Source: Comamonas terrigena NBRC 13299 (GTDB taxonomy: Bacteria; Pseudomonadota; Gammaproteobacteria; Burkholderiales; Burkholderiaceae_C). Taken from it: a stretch of DNA of 64,000 bases. A model generated the notes under the pieces. It was not told the DNA's origin. It saw only the letters and a program-made list of their open reading frames with translations, and did not search any database. Below, in pieces: positions 35,003-47,482 of the stretch. Position 1 is the first letter of the stretch. Each line of letters starts with the position of its first letter. A program made the translations under genes and the position numbers. Location of the stretch: assembly GCF_006740045.1 (NCBI RefSeq), contig NZ_AP019749.1:1569001-1633000 (forward strand). Direction: 5' to 3'.

Positions 35003-36073
35003 TCAGCGGGCCGCGTCGCGTGCCTGCTGCAGCCAGCCGTCGAACTGCTTTTGGTGCGCCTTGATCCAGCCTGTGGTGTGGCGCTCGATGTCGGCTGCCT
35101 TGCCTTGCCCCTGGCTCATCATGTAGTTCTGGGCATTGATGTCGGCCACGGACAGCTGCATCACGGCAAACAGCTTGGCAGCGGCGGGGTTCTTTTCCGC
35201 CCAGGCCTTGTTGGCCACGATCTGCTGGTTGTTGGCGATGAAGCCGTAGTTCTTGCCATTGGCCAGCTTGGTGTCGGTGCCGGCCTGCTCACCGGGCATG
35301 GCCGAGAAAGGCACTTGCAGCCAGACCACGTCCTTGCCGGGCTTGAGCACATTGCTCACCCAGTACGGTGTCCAGGTGTAGTAGAGGATGGGCTTGCCGG
35401 CCTTGTAGCGGGTGATGGTGTCGGCCATCAGCGCGGCGTAGGTGCCCTGCTTGTGCGTGACCGTGTCGCGCAGCTTGTAGGCGGAAAGCTGGTGTTCGAT
35501 CATGGCCTCGCAGCCCCAGCCGGGGGTGCAGCCGGTCAGGTCGGCCTTGCCGTCACCGTCGGTGTCGAACAGCTTGGCAATCTCGGGGTCCTTGAGCTGG
35601 CCCAGGTTGGTGATCTGGTGGGCGTCGGCCGTCTTCTTGTCGATCAGGTAGCCCTGGGCGGCGTTGGCCGAGAACACGCCCTGGCGGTAGAGCTTGGCGT
35701 CACCACCGGCATTCTTGTAGTAGTCGGCATGCAGAGGGTTCCAGTGGTTGGCCATGAAGGTGGCGTCGCCATTGGCCAGGGCGATATGGGCCGTGGGGTA
35801 TTCCACTTCCTTCACGGGCTGCACGTCATAGCCCAGTTGTTCCAGGGCTTTGATGACCAGCAGGGTCTGGAAGGTTTCTTCGGCGATGGAGCTTTTCAGC
35901 GGCTGGACTTTCACGCCCTTGCCGGGCAGGTCGGCGCTGTCGGCCGCCAGGGCCATGCTGCCAGCCATGGCCATGCCTGCGGCCACGGCGCAGGCACGTT
36001 GCCAGGCCGAGCGGGGGGCGTTGGCGGTGGGGAGGGTCTGTGTATCGGGGGTGTATGCAGTGTGCAACGTCAT
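35003..36073 (-). CDS. proX: Glycine betaine/proline-type ABC transporter substrate-binding protein
   Basis: A 356-residue periplasmic binding protein with a signal peptide ending near MALA-AD (about residue 44). The OpuAC fold shows [33 protein letters not shown] and aromatic residues such as YTWTPYW that would form the quaternary-ammonium cage. AAGGAA lies upstream of the ATG. Third gene of a proV-proW-proX unit for osmoprotectant uptake. Confidence 0.93.
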   Translation of the reverse strand: MTLHTAYTPDTQTLPTANAPRSAWQRACAVAAGMAMAGSMALAADSADLPGKGVKVQPLKSSIAEETFQTLLVIKALEQLGYDVQPVKEVEYPTAHIALANGDATFMANHWNPLHADYYKNAGGDAKLYRQGVFSANAAQGYLIDKKTADAHQITNLGQLKDPEIAKLFDTDGDGKADLTGCTPGWGCEAMIEHQLSAYKLRDTVTHKQGTYAALMADTITRYKAGKPILYYTWTPYWVSNVLKPGKDVVWLQVPFSAMPGEQAGTDTKLANGKNYGFIANNQQIVANKAWAEKNPAAAKLFAVMQLSVADINAQNYMMSQGQGKAADIERHTTGWIKAHQKQFDGWLQQARDAAR

Positions 36074-36189
36074 CCTTGGTGTTCCTTTTTTGGTTGGTGT
36101 GGTGTCTGGGGGAGGTGCCTGGGCCGTGCCAGGCTGCCGGCCTTGCACGGCACAGCGGTCGTGCAGGCCATCAGCGAAGGGGCTGGCCT

Positions 36190-37488
36190 TCAGCTGGCAG
36201 ATGGCTGGGGCGGCAGCGGAGTGGGCTGCGCCTGTGCCGTGGATGCTGCAGCCGCAGTCGGCGTTGCTGGCGCTGTGGCTGCTGTCGGCACTGCCGCAGG
36301 GGCCGGACGCAGCATGCGCACCACCAGGCCTGCCGGGCCGGTCTGCCACCAGCGGGCGCTGCCGCGTGTGTTTTCACCCATGGCCTGGGTCAGACGGTCC
36401 AGCACGATGGCCAGCAGCACAATGCCCAGGCCGCCCACGGTGGCCAGGCCCATGTCCAGGCGGCCGATACCGCGCAGCACCATCTGGCCCAGACCGCCGA
36501 CGGCGATCATGGAGGCGATGACCACCATGGACAGCGACAGCATCAGCGCCTGGTTGATGCCGGTCATGATGGACGGCATGGCCAGCGGCAGCTGCACTTT
36601 CCACAGCAGCTGCAAGGGCGAGGCGCCGTAGGCGCGGCTGGCTTCGATCAGGTCCGGACGCACCTGGCGGATGCCCAGATTGGTCAGGCGGATCAGCGGC
36701 GGCAGCGCGAACACGATGGTCACGATCACCCCCGGCACATTGCCGATGCCGAACAGCATCACCACCGGCACCAGATACACAAAGGCCGGCGTCGTCTGCA
36801 TGGCGTCCAGCACCGGGCGCATCCAGCGCTGGGCGCGGTCGCTGCTGGCCAGCACGATGCCCATCGGCAGGCCGATGACCACGCAGAACAGCAGCGAGGT
36901 CAGCACCAGGGCCAGGGTCACCATGGCTTCGGACCAGATGCCCAGTGCCGCGACGATCAGCAGCGAGATGGCCGAGCCGACGGCCAGCTTGCGGCTGGCG
37001 AACTGCCAGGACAGCAGGGCAATCAGCAGCACGAGCACCGGCATGGGCACGGCCAGCAAAGTGTCGGTCACGCCGTTGAGGGTGGCATCGATGGGGGTGC
37101 GCACCGCCTGGAAGAAGGGGCGGAAATGCTCGACCACCCAGCCCAGGCCGTCATTGATGGCGTCCTGCACCGGCAGGCCTTCGGTGGTGATCTGGTGCCA
37201 CAGGGCCGTCAGGCCGCTCTGGCTGCTGTCATCCACCGGGGTGGATGTGGCCGGGGTGCTGAGCCAGTCCATGCCGGCGTCGGGCGCACCGGCGCTGCCG
37301 CCCCAGGGGTCGGTGCCGGCATCGGTGGCGTTGGCCGTGGGCGCATCGGCCTGCACGCTGCTGGCTGCCCAGGGATCGTCGACCGCGGCATCGGCGGACG
37401 GGGTGTGCATCGGATTCGGGGCGTCCTGTGCGGTGCTGGCGGCCCAGGGATCGTCCTGCACCGGGGTGGTGGTGTGCAAATCGTTCAT
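36190..37488 (-). CDS. proW: Glycine betaine/proline-type ABC transporter permease
   Basis: A 432-residue inner membrane permease. The ABC permease core (about 125-395) contains the EAA loop [20 protein letters not shown]. The N-terminal 90 residues are acidic and disordered with a repeated element DDPWAAS, DDPWAAS, DPWGGS (about residues 12, 37, 60); the C-terminal 45 residues are Ala/Pro/Thr-rich. E. coli ProW also has a long N-terminal extension but without this repeat. Start overlaps the proV stop (ATGA), giving translational coupling. Confidence 0.92.
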   Translation of the reverse strand: MNDLHTTTPVQDDPWAASTAQDAPNPMHTPSADAAVDDPWAASSVQADAPTANATDAGTDPWGGSAGAPDAGMDWLSTPATSTPVDDSSQSGLTALWHQITTEGLPVQDAINDGLGWVVEHFRPFFQAVRTPIDATLNGVTDTLLAVPMPVLVLLIALLSWQFASRKLAVGSAISLLIVAALGIWSEAMVTLALVLTSLLFCVVIGLPMGIVLASSDRAQRWMRPVLDAMQTTPAFVYLVPVVMLFGIGNVPGVIVTIVFALPPLIRLTNLGIRQVRPDLIEASRAYGASPLQLLWKVQLPLAMPSIMTGINQALMLSLSMVVIASMIAVGGLGQMVLRGIGRLDMGLATVGGLGIVLLAIVLDRLTQAMGENTRGSARWWQTGPAGLVVRMLRPAPAAVPTAATAPATPTAAAASTAQAQPTPLPPQPSAS

Positions 37489-38819
37489 GCGGCATCTCCG
37501 GTCTGGTTATGGACAGGCGCGGCAGGCTGGGCATGCGGCGCCACGGCGGGTTCCGCCGCATGCACGGGGAACTTCGGATTCAGCTGGATGGGCGGCACTT
37601 CGATCTGGGGCGGCGGCACGGGCGGGGTGTCGCGGTCCAGGAACTTGAGCATGGTGGTGCGACTGACCACACCGAGGAAGCTGCCGTCCTCGTCCACCAC
37701 GGGCAGCGGGAAAGGCACGGCCGCCACCGGGCCGAACAGATCGGCCACCGGTGTGCTGCTGGCCAGCGGCACGGCGTTGGGGATGAAGGCGTGCTGCAGT
37801 GCGCGCATGCCGGGCTGGCCTTGCAGCGCATCCCGCAGGGACTGTGAAGAGACCACGCCCAGGTAGCGCTTGCGGCTGTTGACCACATAGGCGTGGTCGC
37901 GGTCGGAGTCCTCGATCAGGCGCAGCGCGGCGCGGCAGCCGCGGTCGCTGTGCTCGGAGATGATGGTCACGGCCTGGCGGGCGATGTCGGCAGCCTTGAA
38001 GACCGAGGCCGCATCCACGCCGCGCACAAAGTTGCGCACGTAATCGTTGGCCGGGCTGCGCAGGATTTCATCGGGCGTGCCCACCTGCACCACCTGGCCA
38101 TCCTTCATGATGGCGATGCGGTCGCCAATGCGCATGGCTTCATCCAGGTCGTGCGAGATGAAGACCACGGTGCGCCGCTTGATCTGCTGCAGGCGCAGGA
38201 TTTCGGACTGCATCTCGGTGCGGATGATGGGGTCCAGGGCGGAGAACGCCTCGTCCATCAGCAGGATGCTGGGGTCGGATGCCAGGGCACGGGCCAGGCC
38301 CACACGCTGCTGCATGCCGCCCGACAGGGCATCGGGGTAGCTGGCACCCCAGGCGCCCAGGCCGACCTGCTCCAGCGCTTCCTGGGCGGCTTTTTGGCGC
38401 GTGGGCTTGTCCACGCCGGCCAGTTCCAGGCCGAAGGCGGTGTTGTCCAGCACCGTCATGTGGGGCATCAGCGCGAACGACTGGAACACCATGGAGATGT
38501 CCTTGCGGCGCAGGGCGCGCAGGTCGCGGTCGTTGAGCTGGTTGATGTCCTGGCCATCCACCACGATCTGGCCGCTGGTGGGCTCGATCAGTCGGTTGAG
38601 CAGGCGCACCAGCGTGGACTTGCCCGAGCCGGACAGGCCCATGATGACAAAGACCTCGCCGGCCTCGATGGTGAAGTGGGCGTCGAACACGCCGATGGAC
38701 TGGCCGGTGCGCTGCAGGATGTCTTGTTTCGACAGCCCCTGCTGCACCAGGTCGAGCGCAGCCTGCGGCTGGTCGCCGAAGACTTTGAACACATGCTCGA
38801 TGCGGATTTGTTTGGCCAC
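37485..38819 (-). CDS. proV: Glycine betaine/proline-type ABC transporter ATP-binding protein
   Basis: A 444-residue ATPase with Walker [13 protein letters not shown], signature [16 protein letters not shown], Walker [13 protein letters not shown], and H-loop [10 protein letters not shown]. Two CBS domains follow (about 280-400), which in OpuA sense ionic strength through the membrane. The Pro-rich tail is an extension. The GTG at 38819 is chosen because AGGGAGAG lies seven bases upstream; longer in-frame starts run through the leader. Drives osmoprotectant uptake with proW and proX. Confidence 0.93.
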   Translation of the reverse strand: MAKQIRIEHVFKVFGDQPQAALDLVQQGLSKQDILQRTGQSIGVFDAHFTIEAGEVFVIMGLSGSGKSTLVRLLNRLIEPTSGQIVVDGQDINQLNDRDLRALRRKDISMVFQSFALMPHMTVLDNTAFGLELAGVDKPTRQKAAQEALEQVGLGAWGASYPDALSGGMQQRVGLARALASDPSILLMDEAFSALDPIIRTEMQSEILRLQQIKRRTVVFISHDLDEAMRIGDRIAIMKDGQVVQVGTPDEILRSPANDYVRNFVRGVDAASVFKAADIARQAVTIISEHSDRGCRAALRLIEDSDRDHAYVVNSRKRYLGVVSSQSLRDALQGQPGMRALQHAFIPNAVPLASSTPVADLFGPVAAVPFPLPVVDEDGSFLGVVSRTTMLKFLDRDTPPVPPPQIEVPPIQLNPKFPVHAAEPAVAPHAQPAAPVHNQTGDAA

Positions 38820-38866
38820 TGGTTTCTCTCCCTCATTGGTTTTGGAGGTTGAACACAGTGCAGCCG

Positions 38867-38888
38867 CGCCATGGGCATGCCCATGGCG
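38867..38888. promoter_or_regulatory. 22-bp perfect palindrome before proV
   Basis: Arm CGCCATGGGCA followed by its exact reverse complement TGCCCATGGCG, without spacer. It lies about 48 bases upstream of the proV start, inside the predicted leader. It could be an operator or, as RNA, part of a hairpin. Confidence 0.6.
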
Positions 38889-39230
38889 GCCTACACGCGA
38901 AGCCGGAAAACGTGGGGCCCGATGCACTGGCGCAGCGGGGAACACCCGTTGCGCCACATTGAAGGGCAGGTATGGCAGGGCCCGCATGGCACGCGAGGGT
39001 GCGCAAGGGCCGCAGGAGCGAGGGAGGAAGTCAACGGTCAGACCGCCGGTTGCTTTCCCTCGGAGCGGGTGGCGGCGCAAGGCCGAAAGCCACCCGGATG
39101 AAAGTCCGTGCATCAGGGCCGGAGTCCGGCCTGTGGCGGCATCGCGTTGCGTGGCAACGGTGCGCGCCAGAGTCAATCCACCCGCAAAAGGGATGGATTA
39201 CCTGCATGGCAGGTTGTTAATCAAGCCTTT

Positions 39231-39259
39231 ATTCTAACTATTCGTTATGTTGCTGTCAA
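39231..39259 (-). promoter_or_regulatory. Sigma70 promoter of proVWX
   Basis: On the minus strand TTGACA (39259-39254), a 17-base spacer, and TAGAAT (39236-39231). This is a perfect -35 and a one-mismatch -10. Predicted start is near 39224. It is the clearest housekeeping promoter in the window. Confidence 0.8.
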
Positions 39260-39418
39260 TGATTTTTTTGCGTTGCAGCATTCGCGGGGCTGGCAACGGC
39301 GGGCTTCATGCTTTCTCCCGCTGGCAACGGAGCGGAAAAAGCAGCAACCCCGGAACCTTGCGGTAGCCGGGGGTGCATGCGGGCAAAAACGCCCCGATGG
39401 GCGCTTTGCAGAGGGGAC

Positions 39419-40057
39419 TCAGTGGGCGCTGTGGCTGGCGTGGCTGCTGTGGATCAGCTTGTCGGTGAAGGCAATGGCCAGGGCGCTGAGCAGGAAGACC
39501 ACATGGATGATGGTCTGCCACATCAGCACCTGCACTTCATAGTTGCCGGCGTTGATGAAGCTCTTGAGCAGGTGGATGGAGCTGATGCCGATGATGGACA
39601 GGGCCAGCTTGACCTTGAGCACCGAGGCGTTCACATGGTCCAGCCACTCGGGCTGGTCGGGGTGGCTGTCCAGGCCCAGTCGGCTGACAAAGGTTTCGTA
39701 GCCGCCGACGATCACCATGATCAGCAGGTTGGAGATCATCACCACGTCGATCAGGGCCAGCACCACCAGCATGATGACGGTCTCGTTCAGGCCGGTAATG
39801 GTGGCTTCGGGTTTGTAGCCGATGTTGGTGATCAGTGCCTGCAGCGCTTCCTGGCTGCCGAAGGCGGCTTCCACCAGGTGCAGCAGCTCGATCAGGAAGT
39901 GCCAGACATAGACACCCTGGGCTGCGATCAAGCCCAGGTACAGCGGCAGCTGCAGCCAGCGGCTGGCAAAGATCAGGGCTGGCAGGGGACGCAGGGCCAC
40001 GGGCGTGGACGAGGGGGGGGAGGCAGGAGACTCGGATTTCGGGTCAGCGTGGGCCAT
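39419..40057 (-). CDS. UPF0114 / YqhA-type membrane protein
   Basis: A 212-residue protein with a disordered Pro/Ser N terminus and four membrane helices. It shows the family segments [40 protein letters not shown] and [21 protein letters not shown]. Homologous to E. coli YqhA (TIGR00645). Molecular function is not established. Confidence 0.9.
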   Translation of the reverse strand: MAHADPKSESPASPPSSTPVALRPLPALIFASRWLQLPLYLGLIAAQGVYVWHFLIELLHLVEAAFGSQEALQALITNIGYKPEATITGLNETVIMLVVLALIDVVMISNLLIMVIVGGYETFVSRLGLDSHPDQPEWLDHVNASVLKVKLALSIIGISSIHLLKSFINAGNYEVQVLMWQTIIHVVFLLSALAIAFTDKLIHSSHASHSAH

Positions 40058-40263
40058 GGTGGGTCAGAGGATGGTTGAAGGAAACCGTAGCAGCGAAGCG
40101 CTGCTGGGCGGGCATTGTATGCGGCGGCATTGTGGAAACCCGAGGGGGAAGGCAGGGCTTTTTGCGGGCTACAGTGGGAGATAGACGGCGAGTCAGTGGT
40201 ATGTAAGTGCCCGACACGACAGTACGCCGCAAACAAACCCTACAAGTGCAAGGAGACTCAGCC

Positions 40264-42258
<1,995 letters not shown>

Positions 42259-42346
42259 TTCAGAACGCCGCGCAACGCGGACACCGGGTGCTCTGCGACA
42301 GCTGCGGCCCTGATGCTTCGGATGCGGTACCGCCGCACCCGTTTAT

Positions 42347-42373
42347 GCCACCGCCACAAGCGGTGGCTTTTTT
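42347..42373 (+). terminator. Intrinsic terminator after acs
   Basis: GCCACCGC, loop CACAA, GCGGTGGC and six T residues, about 90 bases past the acs stop. Confidence 0.88.
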
Positions 42374-42510
42374 CTGGGCTGGCGCAAACAAGCGCCAATG
42401 TGGCGCGGGACAGGGGCCATTCCTACCTGGGCTGAATCCAAGATGCGTTACAAATGCGGCGAAGGGCAGGCAGTAGTGCCACGCCCGCTGACCGGACCTT
42501 GGAGATTTTC

Positions 42511-43032
42511 ATGAAAGCAAGAACCGCTTTGCTGACCTTGATCGTGCTGCTGATCGTGTTCCTGGCCACGATGAACTGGCAGGCGCTGAACCAATCCACG
42601 CCCGTCTCGTTGGGTTTCACTACGGTGGAGGCCCCGCTGGGCCTGATCATGCTGTGCCTGACGGCGTTGCTGGCCATCTTCTTTGTGGCCTACGTGGTCA
42701 CGCTGCAGGGTTCGGTGCTGATGGAGACGCGCCGGCACAACAAAGAAATGCTGGCCCAGCGCGAGCTGGCCGACAAGGCCGAGGCCTCGCGCTTCACCGA
42801 GCTGCGCACGGTGCTGGAGCTGCGACACCAGGAAGCGCAGCAGCAACTGCTCAACCGCCTGGATGCGCTGGAAGAGCAGTTCAAGGCCCGCGCCCAGGAA
42901 AGTGACAATTCCACCGCCGCCTATGTCGGCCAGCTGGAGCAGCAGCTGCGCGCCGGCGTGGCCGCCGACTGGGGCAGCGGCAAGGGCCATGCGGCCAAAC
43001 CGGCCGAAGGCCGCGCCGATCCGTTGCTCTGA
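42511..43032 (+). CDS. LapA/DUF1049-type membrane protein
   Basis: A 173-residue protein with two N-terminal membrane helices (about 6-22 and 42-66) separated by a short loop, as in LapA/DUF1049 proteins. A long charged coiled-coil region follows (about 75-145, MLAQRELADKAEASRFTELR). The family includes LPS-assembly proteins near lapB, but no lapB is adjacent here. GGAG precedes the chosen ATG. Confidence 0.75.
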   Translation: MKARTALLTLIVLLIVFLATMNWQALNQSTPVSLGFTTVEAPLGLIMLCLTALLAIFFVAYVVTLQGSVLMETRRHNKEMLAQRELADKAEASRFTELRTVLELRHQEAQQQLLNRLDALEEQFKARAQESDNSTAAYVGQLEQQLRAGVAADWGSGKGHAAKPAEGRADPLL

Positions 43033-43114
43033 TGACGGTGCTGCTGCAGCCGGGCCCGCGCCCGGTGCGCAGGCAGCGACGGTGGCGCAGGGGACGCATG
43101 CGCCAGGTAAAAAA

Positions 43115-43150
43115 GAAAAAAGCCGCTGGGCACAGGCCAGGCGGCTTTTT
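43115..43150. terminator. Bidirectional terminator between the LapA-like and cytochrome c genes
   Basis: AAAAAAGCCGC ... GCGGCTTTTT with an inner TGG/CCA pair. It lies between convergent genes and has T-runs on both strands. Confidence 0.8.
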
Positions 43151-43201
43151 CGGTGGGCCGAGGTCGCGCGGCCCTGCGGCGGGTGCCCGCGCGGTGCGGG
43201 A

Positions 43202-43507
43202 TTACTTCAAGGTCAGAATCCAGGCCGCCAGCTTCTTGGCATCGGCTTCGCTGACCTGGGTGTTGGCAGGCATGGGTACGGGGCCCCAGACGCCGCTGCC
43301 ACCCTTGACGATCTTGGCCGCCAGCTTGTCCGCAGCGTCCTTCTGGCCGGCGTACTTGCCGGCCACGTCCTTGTAGGAGGGGCCCACCAGCTTCTTGTCC
43401 ACGGCATGGCAGGCCATGCAGTTCTTGGACTGGGCCAGCGCCAGATCGGCCATGGCCGGGGCGGCAACGGACAGGGTCAGGGTCAGGGTGATCAGAACAC
43501 GCTTCAT
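43202..43507 (-). CDS. Class I c-type cytochrome (c551/c8-like)
   Basis: A 101-residue periplasmic electron carrier with a signal peptide (1-20, PAMA-DL). The haem-binding motif is CMACH and the probable axial Met is in GPVPMPAN. It has the typical small soluble cytochrome c551 size (about 81 mature residues). Likely donates electrons to a terminal oxidase, nitrite reductase or peroxidase. Confidence 0.93.
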   Translation of the reverse strand: MKRVLITLTLTLSVAAPAMADLALAQSKNCMACHAVDKKLVGPSYKDVAGKYAGQKDAADKLAAKIVKGGSGVWGPVPMPANTQVSEADAKKLAAWILTLK

Positions 43508-43826
43508 AGCTACTTTTTCCTCGAGGGCTTTGGCAGAAGTGGGGGAAACAGGGTCGGATTGTAGGCCCGGCCGCAGGCGGGTGCGCATTCCCTGCAAGCG
43601 GGTGGATGCCATGGGGCTATTGGGGTTGGCAGGGCGGTGGCTCCGGTACGCACCAGAAGGCTACTATCGCGTTTTGCGATGGCTGGCTCGGTCGCCAGCA
43701 GGGATTTGCGCCTGCGCCTTCGCGGGGTGGCTGGGTGATAATCTGCGGTGATCCTGTGTGGGATGGGCGGTGGCAAACCGGCCGCTGCGCGCAGGCCTGC
43801 AGACCTTTGCTACAACGACATTCCCC
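43508..43826. other. Divergent cytochrome c / ilvD intergenic region
   Basis: A 319-base stretch that must hold promoters in both directions. I see no clear box, leader peptide or repeat. Confidence 0.5.
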
Positions 43827-45686
43827 ATGCCCGCATACCGTTCCAAAACCTCCACCGGCGGCCGCAACATGGCAGGTGCGCGCGCCTTGTGGCGTGCCAC
43901 CGGCATGAAAGATGGCGACTTCGAAAAGCCCATCATCGCCATTGCCAACTCCTTCACCCAGTTCGTGCCCGGCCACGTGCACCTGAAGGACATGGGGCAG
44001 CTGGTGGCGCGCGAGATTGAAAAGGCCGGCGGTGTGGCCAAGGAATTCAACACCATCGCCGTGGACGATGGCATCGCCATGGGCCATGACGGCATGCTGT
44101 ATTCGCTGCCCAGCCGTGACCTGATTGCCGATTCGGTCGAATACATGGTGAACGCCCACTGCGCCGATGCGCTGGTGTGCATCTCCAACTGCGACAAGAT
44201 CACCCCCGGCATGCTGATGGCCGCCATGCGCCTGAACATCCCGGTGATCTTTGTCTCCGGCGGGCCCATGGAAGCGGGCAAGACCAAGCTGGCCAATCCC
44301 GATACCAAGACCATCGAGTTCAAGAAGCTGGATCTGGTGGACGCCATGGTGATCGCCGCCGACCAGCGCTATTCCGACGCCGAGGTGGCAGAGGTGGAGC
44401 GCTCGGCCTGCCCGACGTGCGGCTCCTGCTCGGGCATGTTCACCGCCAACTCCATGAACTGCCTGACCGAGGCGCTGGGCCTGTCCCTGCCCGGCAACGG
44501 CACTGTGGTGGCCACGCACGCCGACCGCGAAGCGCTGTTCCTGCGCGCCGGTCGCCGCATTGTGGAGCTGGCCCGCCAGCACTACGAGCAGGACGATGCA
44601 TCGGTGCTGCCGCGTGCCGTGGGCTTCAAGGCCTTCGAGAACGCTATCACGCTGGACATCGCCATGGGCGGGTCCACCAACACCATCCTGCACCTGCTGG
44701 CCATCGCCAAGGAAGCCGGTATCGACTTCACCATGGCCGACATCGACCGCCTTTCGCGCGTCGTGCCCCAGCTGTGCAAGGTCGCGCCCAACACGCCCAA
44801 GTACCACATCGAAGACGTGCACCGCGCTGGCGGCATCATGGCCATCCTGGGTGAGCTGGACCGCGCTGGCAAGCTGCATACCGATGTGCCCACCGTGCAT
44901 GCCAAGACCCTGAAGGAAGCGCTGGACCAGTGGGACATCGTGCGCACGCAGGATGAAGCCGTGCGCCACTTCTACCTGGCGGGCCCGGCCGGCATCCCCA
45001 CGCAGGTGGCTTTCAGCCAGAGCACCCGCTGGCCCAGCCTGGACCTGGACCGTGCCGAGGGCTGCATCCGCAGCTATGAGCATGCTTTCAGCAAGGAAGG
45101 CGGCCTGGCGGTGCTGACCGGCAACATCGCCCTGAATGGCTGTGTGGTGAAGTCCGCCGGTGTGGACGAATCCATTCTGGTGTTTGAAGGCACGGCCCAT
45201 GTGGTCGAGTCGCAGGACGAAGCCGTGGAAAACATCCTGGCCGACAAGGTGAAGGCCGGTGATGTGGTGATCGTGCGTTACGAAGGCCCCAAGGGCGGCC
45301 CCGGCATGCAGGAGATGCTGTATCCCACCAGCTACCTCAAGTCCAAGGGTCTGGGCAAGGCCTGCGCGCTGCTGACGGACGGACGTTTCTCCGGCGGGAC
45401 GTCGGGTCTGTCCATTGGTCACTGCTCGCCCGAAGCCGCCGCTGGCGGCGCCATCGGCCTGGTGCAGAACGGCGACAAGATCCGCATCGACATTCCCAAC
45501 CGCACCATCAATGCGCTGGTCAGCGATGAAGAACTGGCCCGCCGCCGCGAAGTGCAGAACGCCAAGGGCTGGAAGCCCGTCAAGCCGCGTCCGCGCAAGA
45601 TCTCAGCCGCACTGAAGGCCTACGCCATGCTGGTCACCAGCGCGGATACCGGCGCCGTGCGCGACCTGTCGCTGCTGGACGATTGA
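43827..45686 (+). CDS. ilvD: Dihydroxy-acid dehydratase
   Basis: A 619-residue iron-sulphur enzyme catalysing the third shared step of valine and isoleucine synthesis. Conserved segments are [20 protein letters not shown], the cluster ligands in [10 protein letters not shown] and [18 protein letters not shown], and [20 protein letters not shown]. Length matches E. coli IlvD. It completes the pathway begun by ilvBNC at the start of the window. Preceded by no visible attenuator. Confidence 0.97.
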   Translation: MPAYRSKTSTGGRNMAGARALWRATGMKDGDFEKPIIAIANSFTQFVPGHVHLKDMGQLVAREIEKAGGVAKEFNTIAVDDGIAMGHDGMLYSLPSRDLIADSVEYMVNAHCADALVCISNCDKITPGMLMAAMRLNIPVIFVSGGPMEAGKTKLANPDTKTIEFKKLDLVDAMVIAADQRYSDAEVAEVERSACPTCGSCSGMFTANSMNCLTEALGLSLPGNGTVVATHADREALFLRAGRRIVELARQHYEQDDASVLPRAVGFKAFENAITLDIAMGGSTNTILHLLAIAKEAGIDFTMADIDRLSRVVPQLCKVAPNTPKYHIEDVHRAGGIMAILGELDRAGKLHTDVPTVHAKTLKEALDQWDIVRTQDEAVRHFYLAGPAGIPTQVAFSQSTRWPSLDLDRAEGCIRSYEHAFSKEGGLAVLTGNIALNGCVVKSAGVDESILVFEGTAHVVESQDEAVENILADKVKAGDVVIVRYEGPKGGPGMQEMLYPTSYLKSKGLGKACALLTDGRFSGGTSGLSIGHCSPEAAAGGAIGLVQNGDKIRIDIPNRTINALVSDEELARRREVQNAKGWKPVKPRPRKISAALKAYAMLVTSADTGAVRDLSLLDD

Positions 45687-45702
45687 GCGACGGGTATTGC
45701 GG

Positions 45703-45729
45703 GCTGCATCTGCTGCATCTGCTGCATCT
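45703..45729 (+). repeat. 9-bp tandem repeat
   Basis: Three perfect copies of GCTGCATCT immediately downstream of the ilvD stop. Confidence 0.85.
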
Positions 45730-45812
45730 ACCAAGAGCAGGGCTGTGAAATCCTTCAGGCAGGAGCCCACGCAGCGCGCTTGATGTGCGCAGGCACCCGC
45801 CACGCCCGCCAG

Positions 45813-45850
45813 AAAAAACCGCCCCATCCTGTGGATGTGGGCGGTTTTTT
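45813..45850. terminator. Terminator after ilvD
   Basis: AAAAAACCGCCC ... GGGCGGTTTTTT with an inner CATCC/GGATG pair. Symmetric, so it could act in both directions. Confidence 0.88.
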
Positions 45851-46174
45851 CATGTGCAGCCAGGACCACAGGCACAAGGCATGCGGCGTGCTCTGCTTGA
45901 GCGCAGCACTGGCCGTTGCTGCGGACAGCGCTTCCGGGTTCCGGGCTTGCCTGGCGAGGTGGCTGGGCCTCTTTGGCTCCAGCTGGGCATGCCATCCCGG
46001 AGCCTGGAAGGCGCAGCGCAAGCCGTGCCCCGGTACTGTTCCCCGACGGGCGACCTGTGCCGGGGGGCTCCGGATGCTGCACCATGGATGAACAAGGTAT
46101 CTTCCTGGGACCTGGAAGCGCATGCATGCCGGTGTCCGGGTTGTACAGAGCCATCTTCGTTCGTCAGAGGCCCT

Positions 46175-47434
46175 ATGAAACCGACCTGGTCACAGCGGCT
46201 GCGCAAGAGCTTCCAATCCCTGGGGCCCGGGCTGATCACCGGGGCTGCCGACGACGACCCCAGCGGTATTGCCACCTACTCCCAGGCCGGGGCGCAGTTC
46301 GGCTTCTCCATGCTCTGGAGCATGGTCTTCACCTTGCCGCTGATGGCGGCCATCCAGATCATCAGCGCGCGCATCGGCTATGTGACGCGCCGTGGTCTGG
46401 TGGCCAATATCGGACAGGCCTATCCCCGCTGGGTGCTGGTCTCCACCGTGACGCTGCTGGTCGGTGCCAACACCCTGAACATTGCCGCCGATCTGGCGGC
46501 CATGGCCGAGGCATTGCGGCTTCTGCTGGGTGGTTCGGCCCATGTCTATGTCGTCAGCTTCGGGATGCTGTGCCTGCTGCTGCAGGTGTTTCTGCCTTAC
46601 CGCCTGTATGTGCGCGGGCTGAAATGGCTGACGCTGGCCTTGCTCGCCTATGTGGCGGTGGCATTGACCGTTCCCCTGAACTGGGGCGACGTGCTGCGCG
46701 CGGTGGTGTATCCGCGCTTGACGCTCAGCAACGAAGTGCTGTTGATGGTGGTCGCGCTCTTTGGCACCACCATCAGCCCCTATCTGTTTTTCTGGCAGGC
46801 GGCACAGGAGATGGAAGACCTGCGCGGCGGCCCGGTGCATTCGCTGCAGGAGGTCCGGCACCATCTGCGCCGGATCAAGTTCGACACCATCCTGGGGATG
46901 ACGTTCTCGAACCTGATCGCTTTCTTTGTTATCCTGAGCACGGCCGCCACCTTGCATGCGGCAGGACTCACCCATATCGAAACGTCCGCGCAGGCCGCCG
47001 AAGCGTTGCGGCCGGTGGCCGGCGACCTCACATTTTTGCTGTTCAGCCTGGGCATCATCGGTACCGGCATGCTGGCGGTGCCGGTGCTGGCAGGGTCTGC
47101 CGCGTATGCCGTTGCAGAGGCCTTCCGGTGGGAAGGCACCTTGAGCGCGCGCCTGGGGCAGGGAGAGGGCCGTGGTTTCTACGGGGTGATCGCATTTGCC
47201 ACATTCGGCGGCGTGGTGCTGTGCTTCACCCCGACAGACCCTGTGAAAGAGCTGTTCTGGGCGGCGGTGCTCAACGGGGTGATAGCGGTGCCCATCATGG
47301 TGGTGATGATGCTGCTGGCCACCCGGCGGGACACCATGGGCGCGCACACCATAGGCCACCGCCTGCGTGCCTTGGGGTGGCTGGCCACGGCGGCCATGGC
47401 GGCCACCGTGGTGGCCATGCTGGTCACGCTGTGA
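46175..47434 (+). CDS. NRAMP-related divalent metal transporter
   Basis: A 419-residue protein with about eleven membrane helices of the NRAMP superfamily. The TM1 motif is DPSG (residues 28-31, in GAADDDPSGIATYSQAGAQ) instead of the classical DPGN, and TM6 has TTISPYLFFWQAAQE in place of a methionine-containing MPH motif. It is therefore not a canonical Mn2+ transporter MntH; the related non-canonical clades handle other cations such as Mg2+. AGAGG precedes the ATG; longer in-frame starts are unlikely. Substrate undetermined. Confidence 0.85.
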   Translation: MKPTWSQRLRKSFQSLGPGLITGAADDDPSGIATYSQAGAQFGFSMLWSMVFTLPLMAAIQIISARIGYVTRRGLVANIGQAYPRWVLVSTVTLLVGANTLNIAADLAAMAEALRLLLGGSAHVYVVSFGMLCLLLQVFLPYRLYVRGLKWLTLALLAYVAVALTVPLNWGDVLRAVVYPRLTLSNEVLLMVVALFGTTISPYLFFWQAAQEMEDLRGGPVHSLQEVRHHLRRIKFDTILGMTFSNLIAFFVILSTAATLHAAGLTHIETSAQAAEALRPVAGDLTFLLFSLGIIGTGMLAVPVLAGSAAYAVAEAFRWEGTLSARLGQGEGRGFYGVIAFATFGGVVLCFTPTDPVKELFWAAVLNGVIAVPIMVVMMLLATRRDTMGAHTIGHRLRALGWLATAAMAATVVAMLVTL

Positions 47435-47482
47435 TGGCCTAGCGCGGATGGTGAAGACGGGGAGGCCTGCGGCGCGCCGGGC

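Larger units (their letters stand above)
38820..39418. other. Long proV leader and UPF0114 intergenic region
   Basis: A 599-base gene-free stretch. It holds a near-consensus sigma70 promoter directed at proV (39231-39259), which implies a leader of about 405 bases, and a 22-bp palindrome near the proV start. The leader is GC-rich and foldable, but I do not recognise a known riboswitch class in it. Confidence 0.6.
45687..46174. other. Intergenic region with tandem repeat and terminator
   Basis: It contains a 9-bp tandem repeat and the ilvD terminator. The remaining 45851-46174 shows no gene that I can support; open frames there continue upstream of the NRAMP-type gene without a ribosome site. 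Confidence 0.5.

Noticed and set aside
38868..39420. Known riboswitch (cobalamin, SAH, glycine, guanidine) in the proV leader
   Set aside because: I compared the conserved boxes I remember for these classes and found no convincing match.
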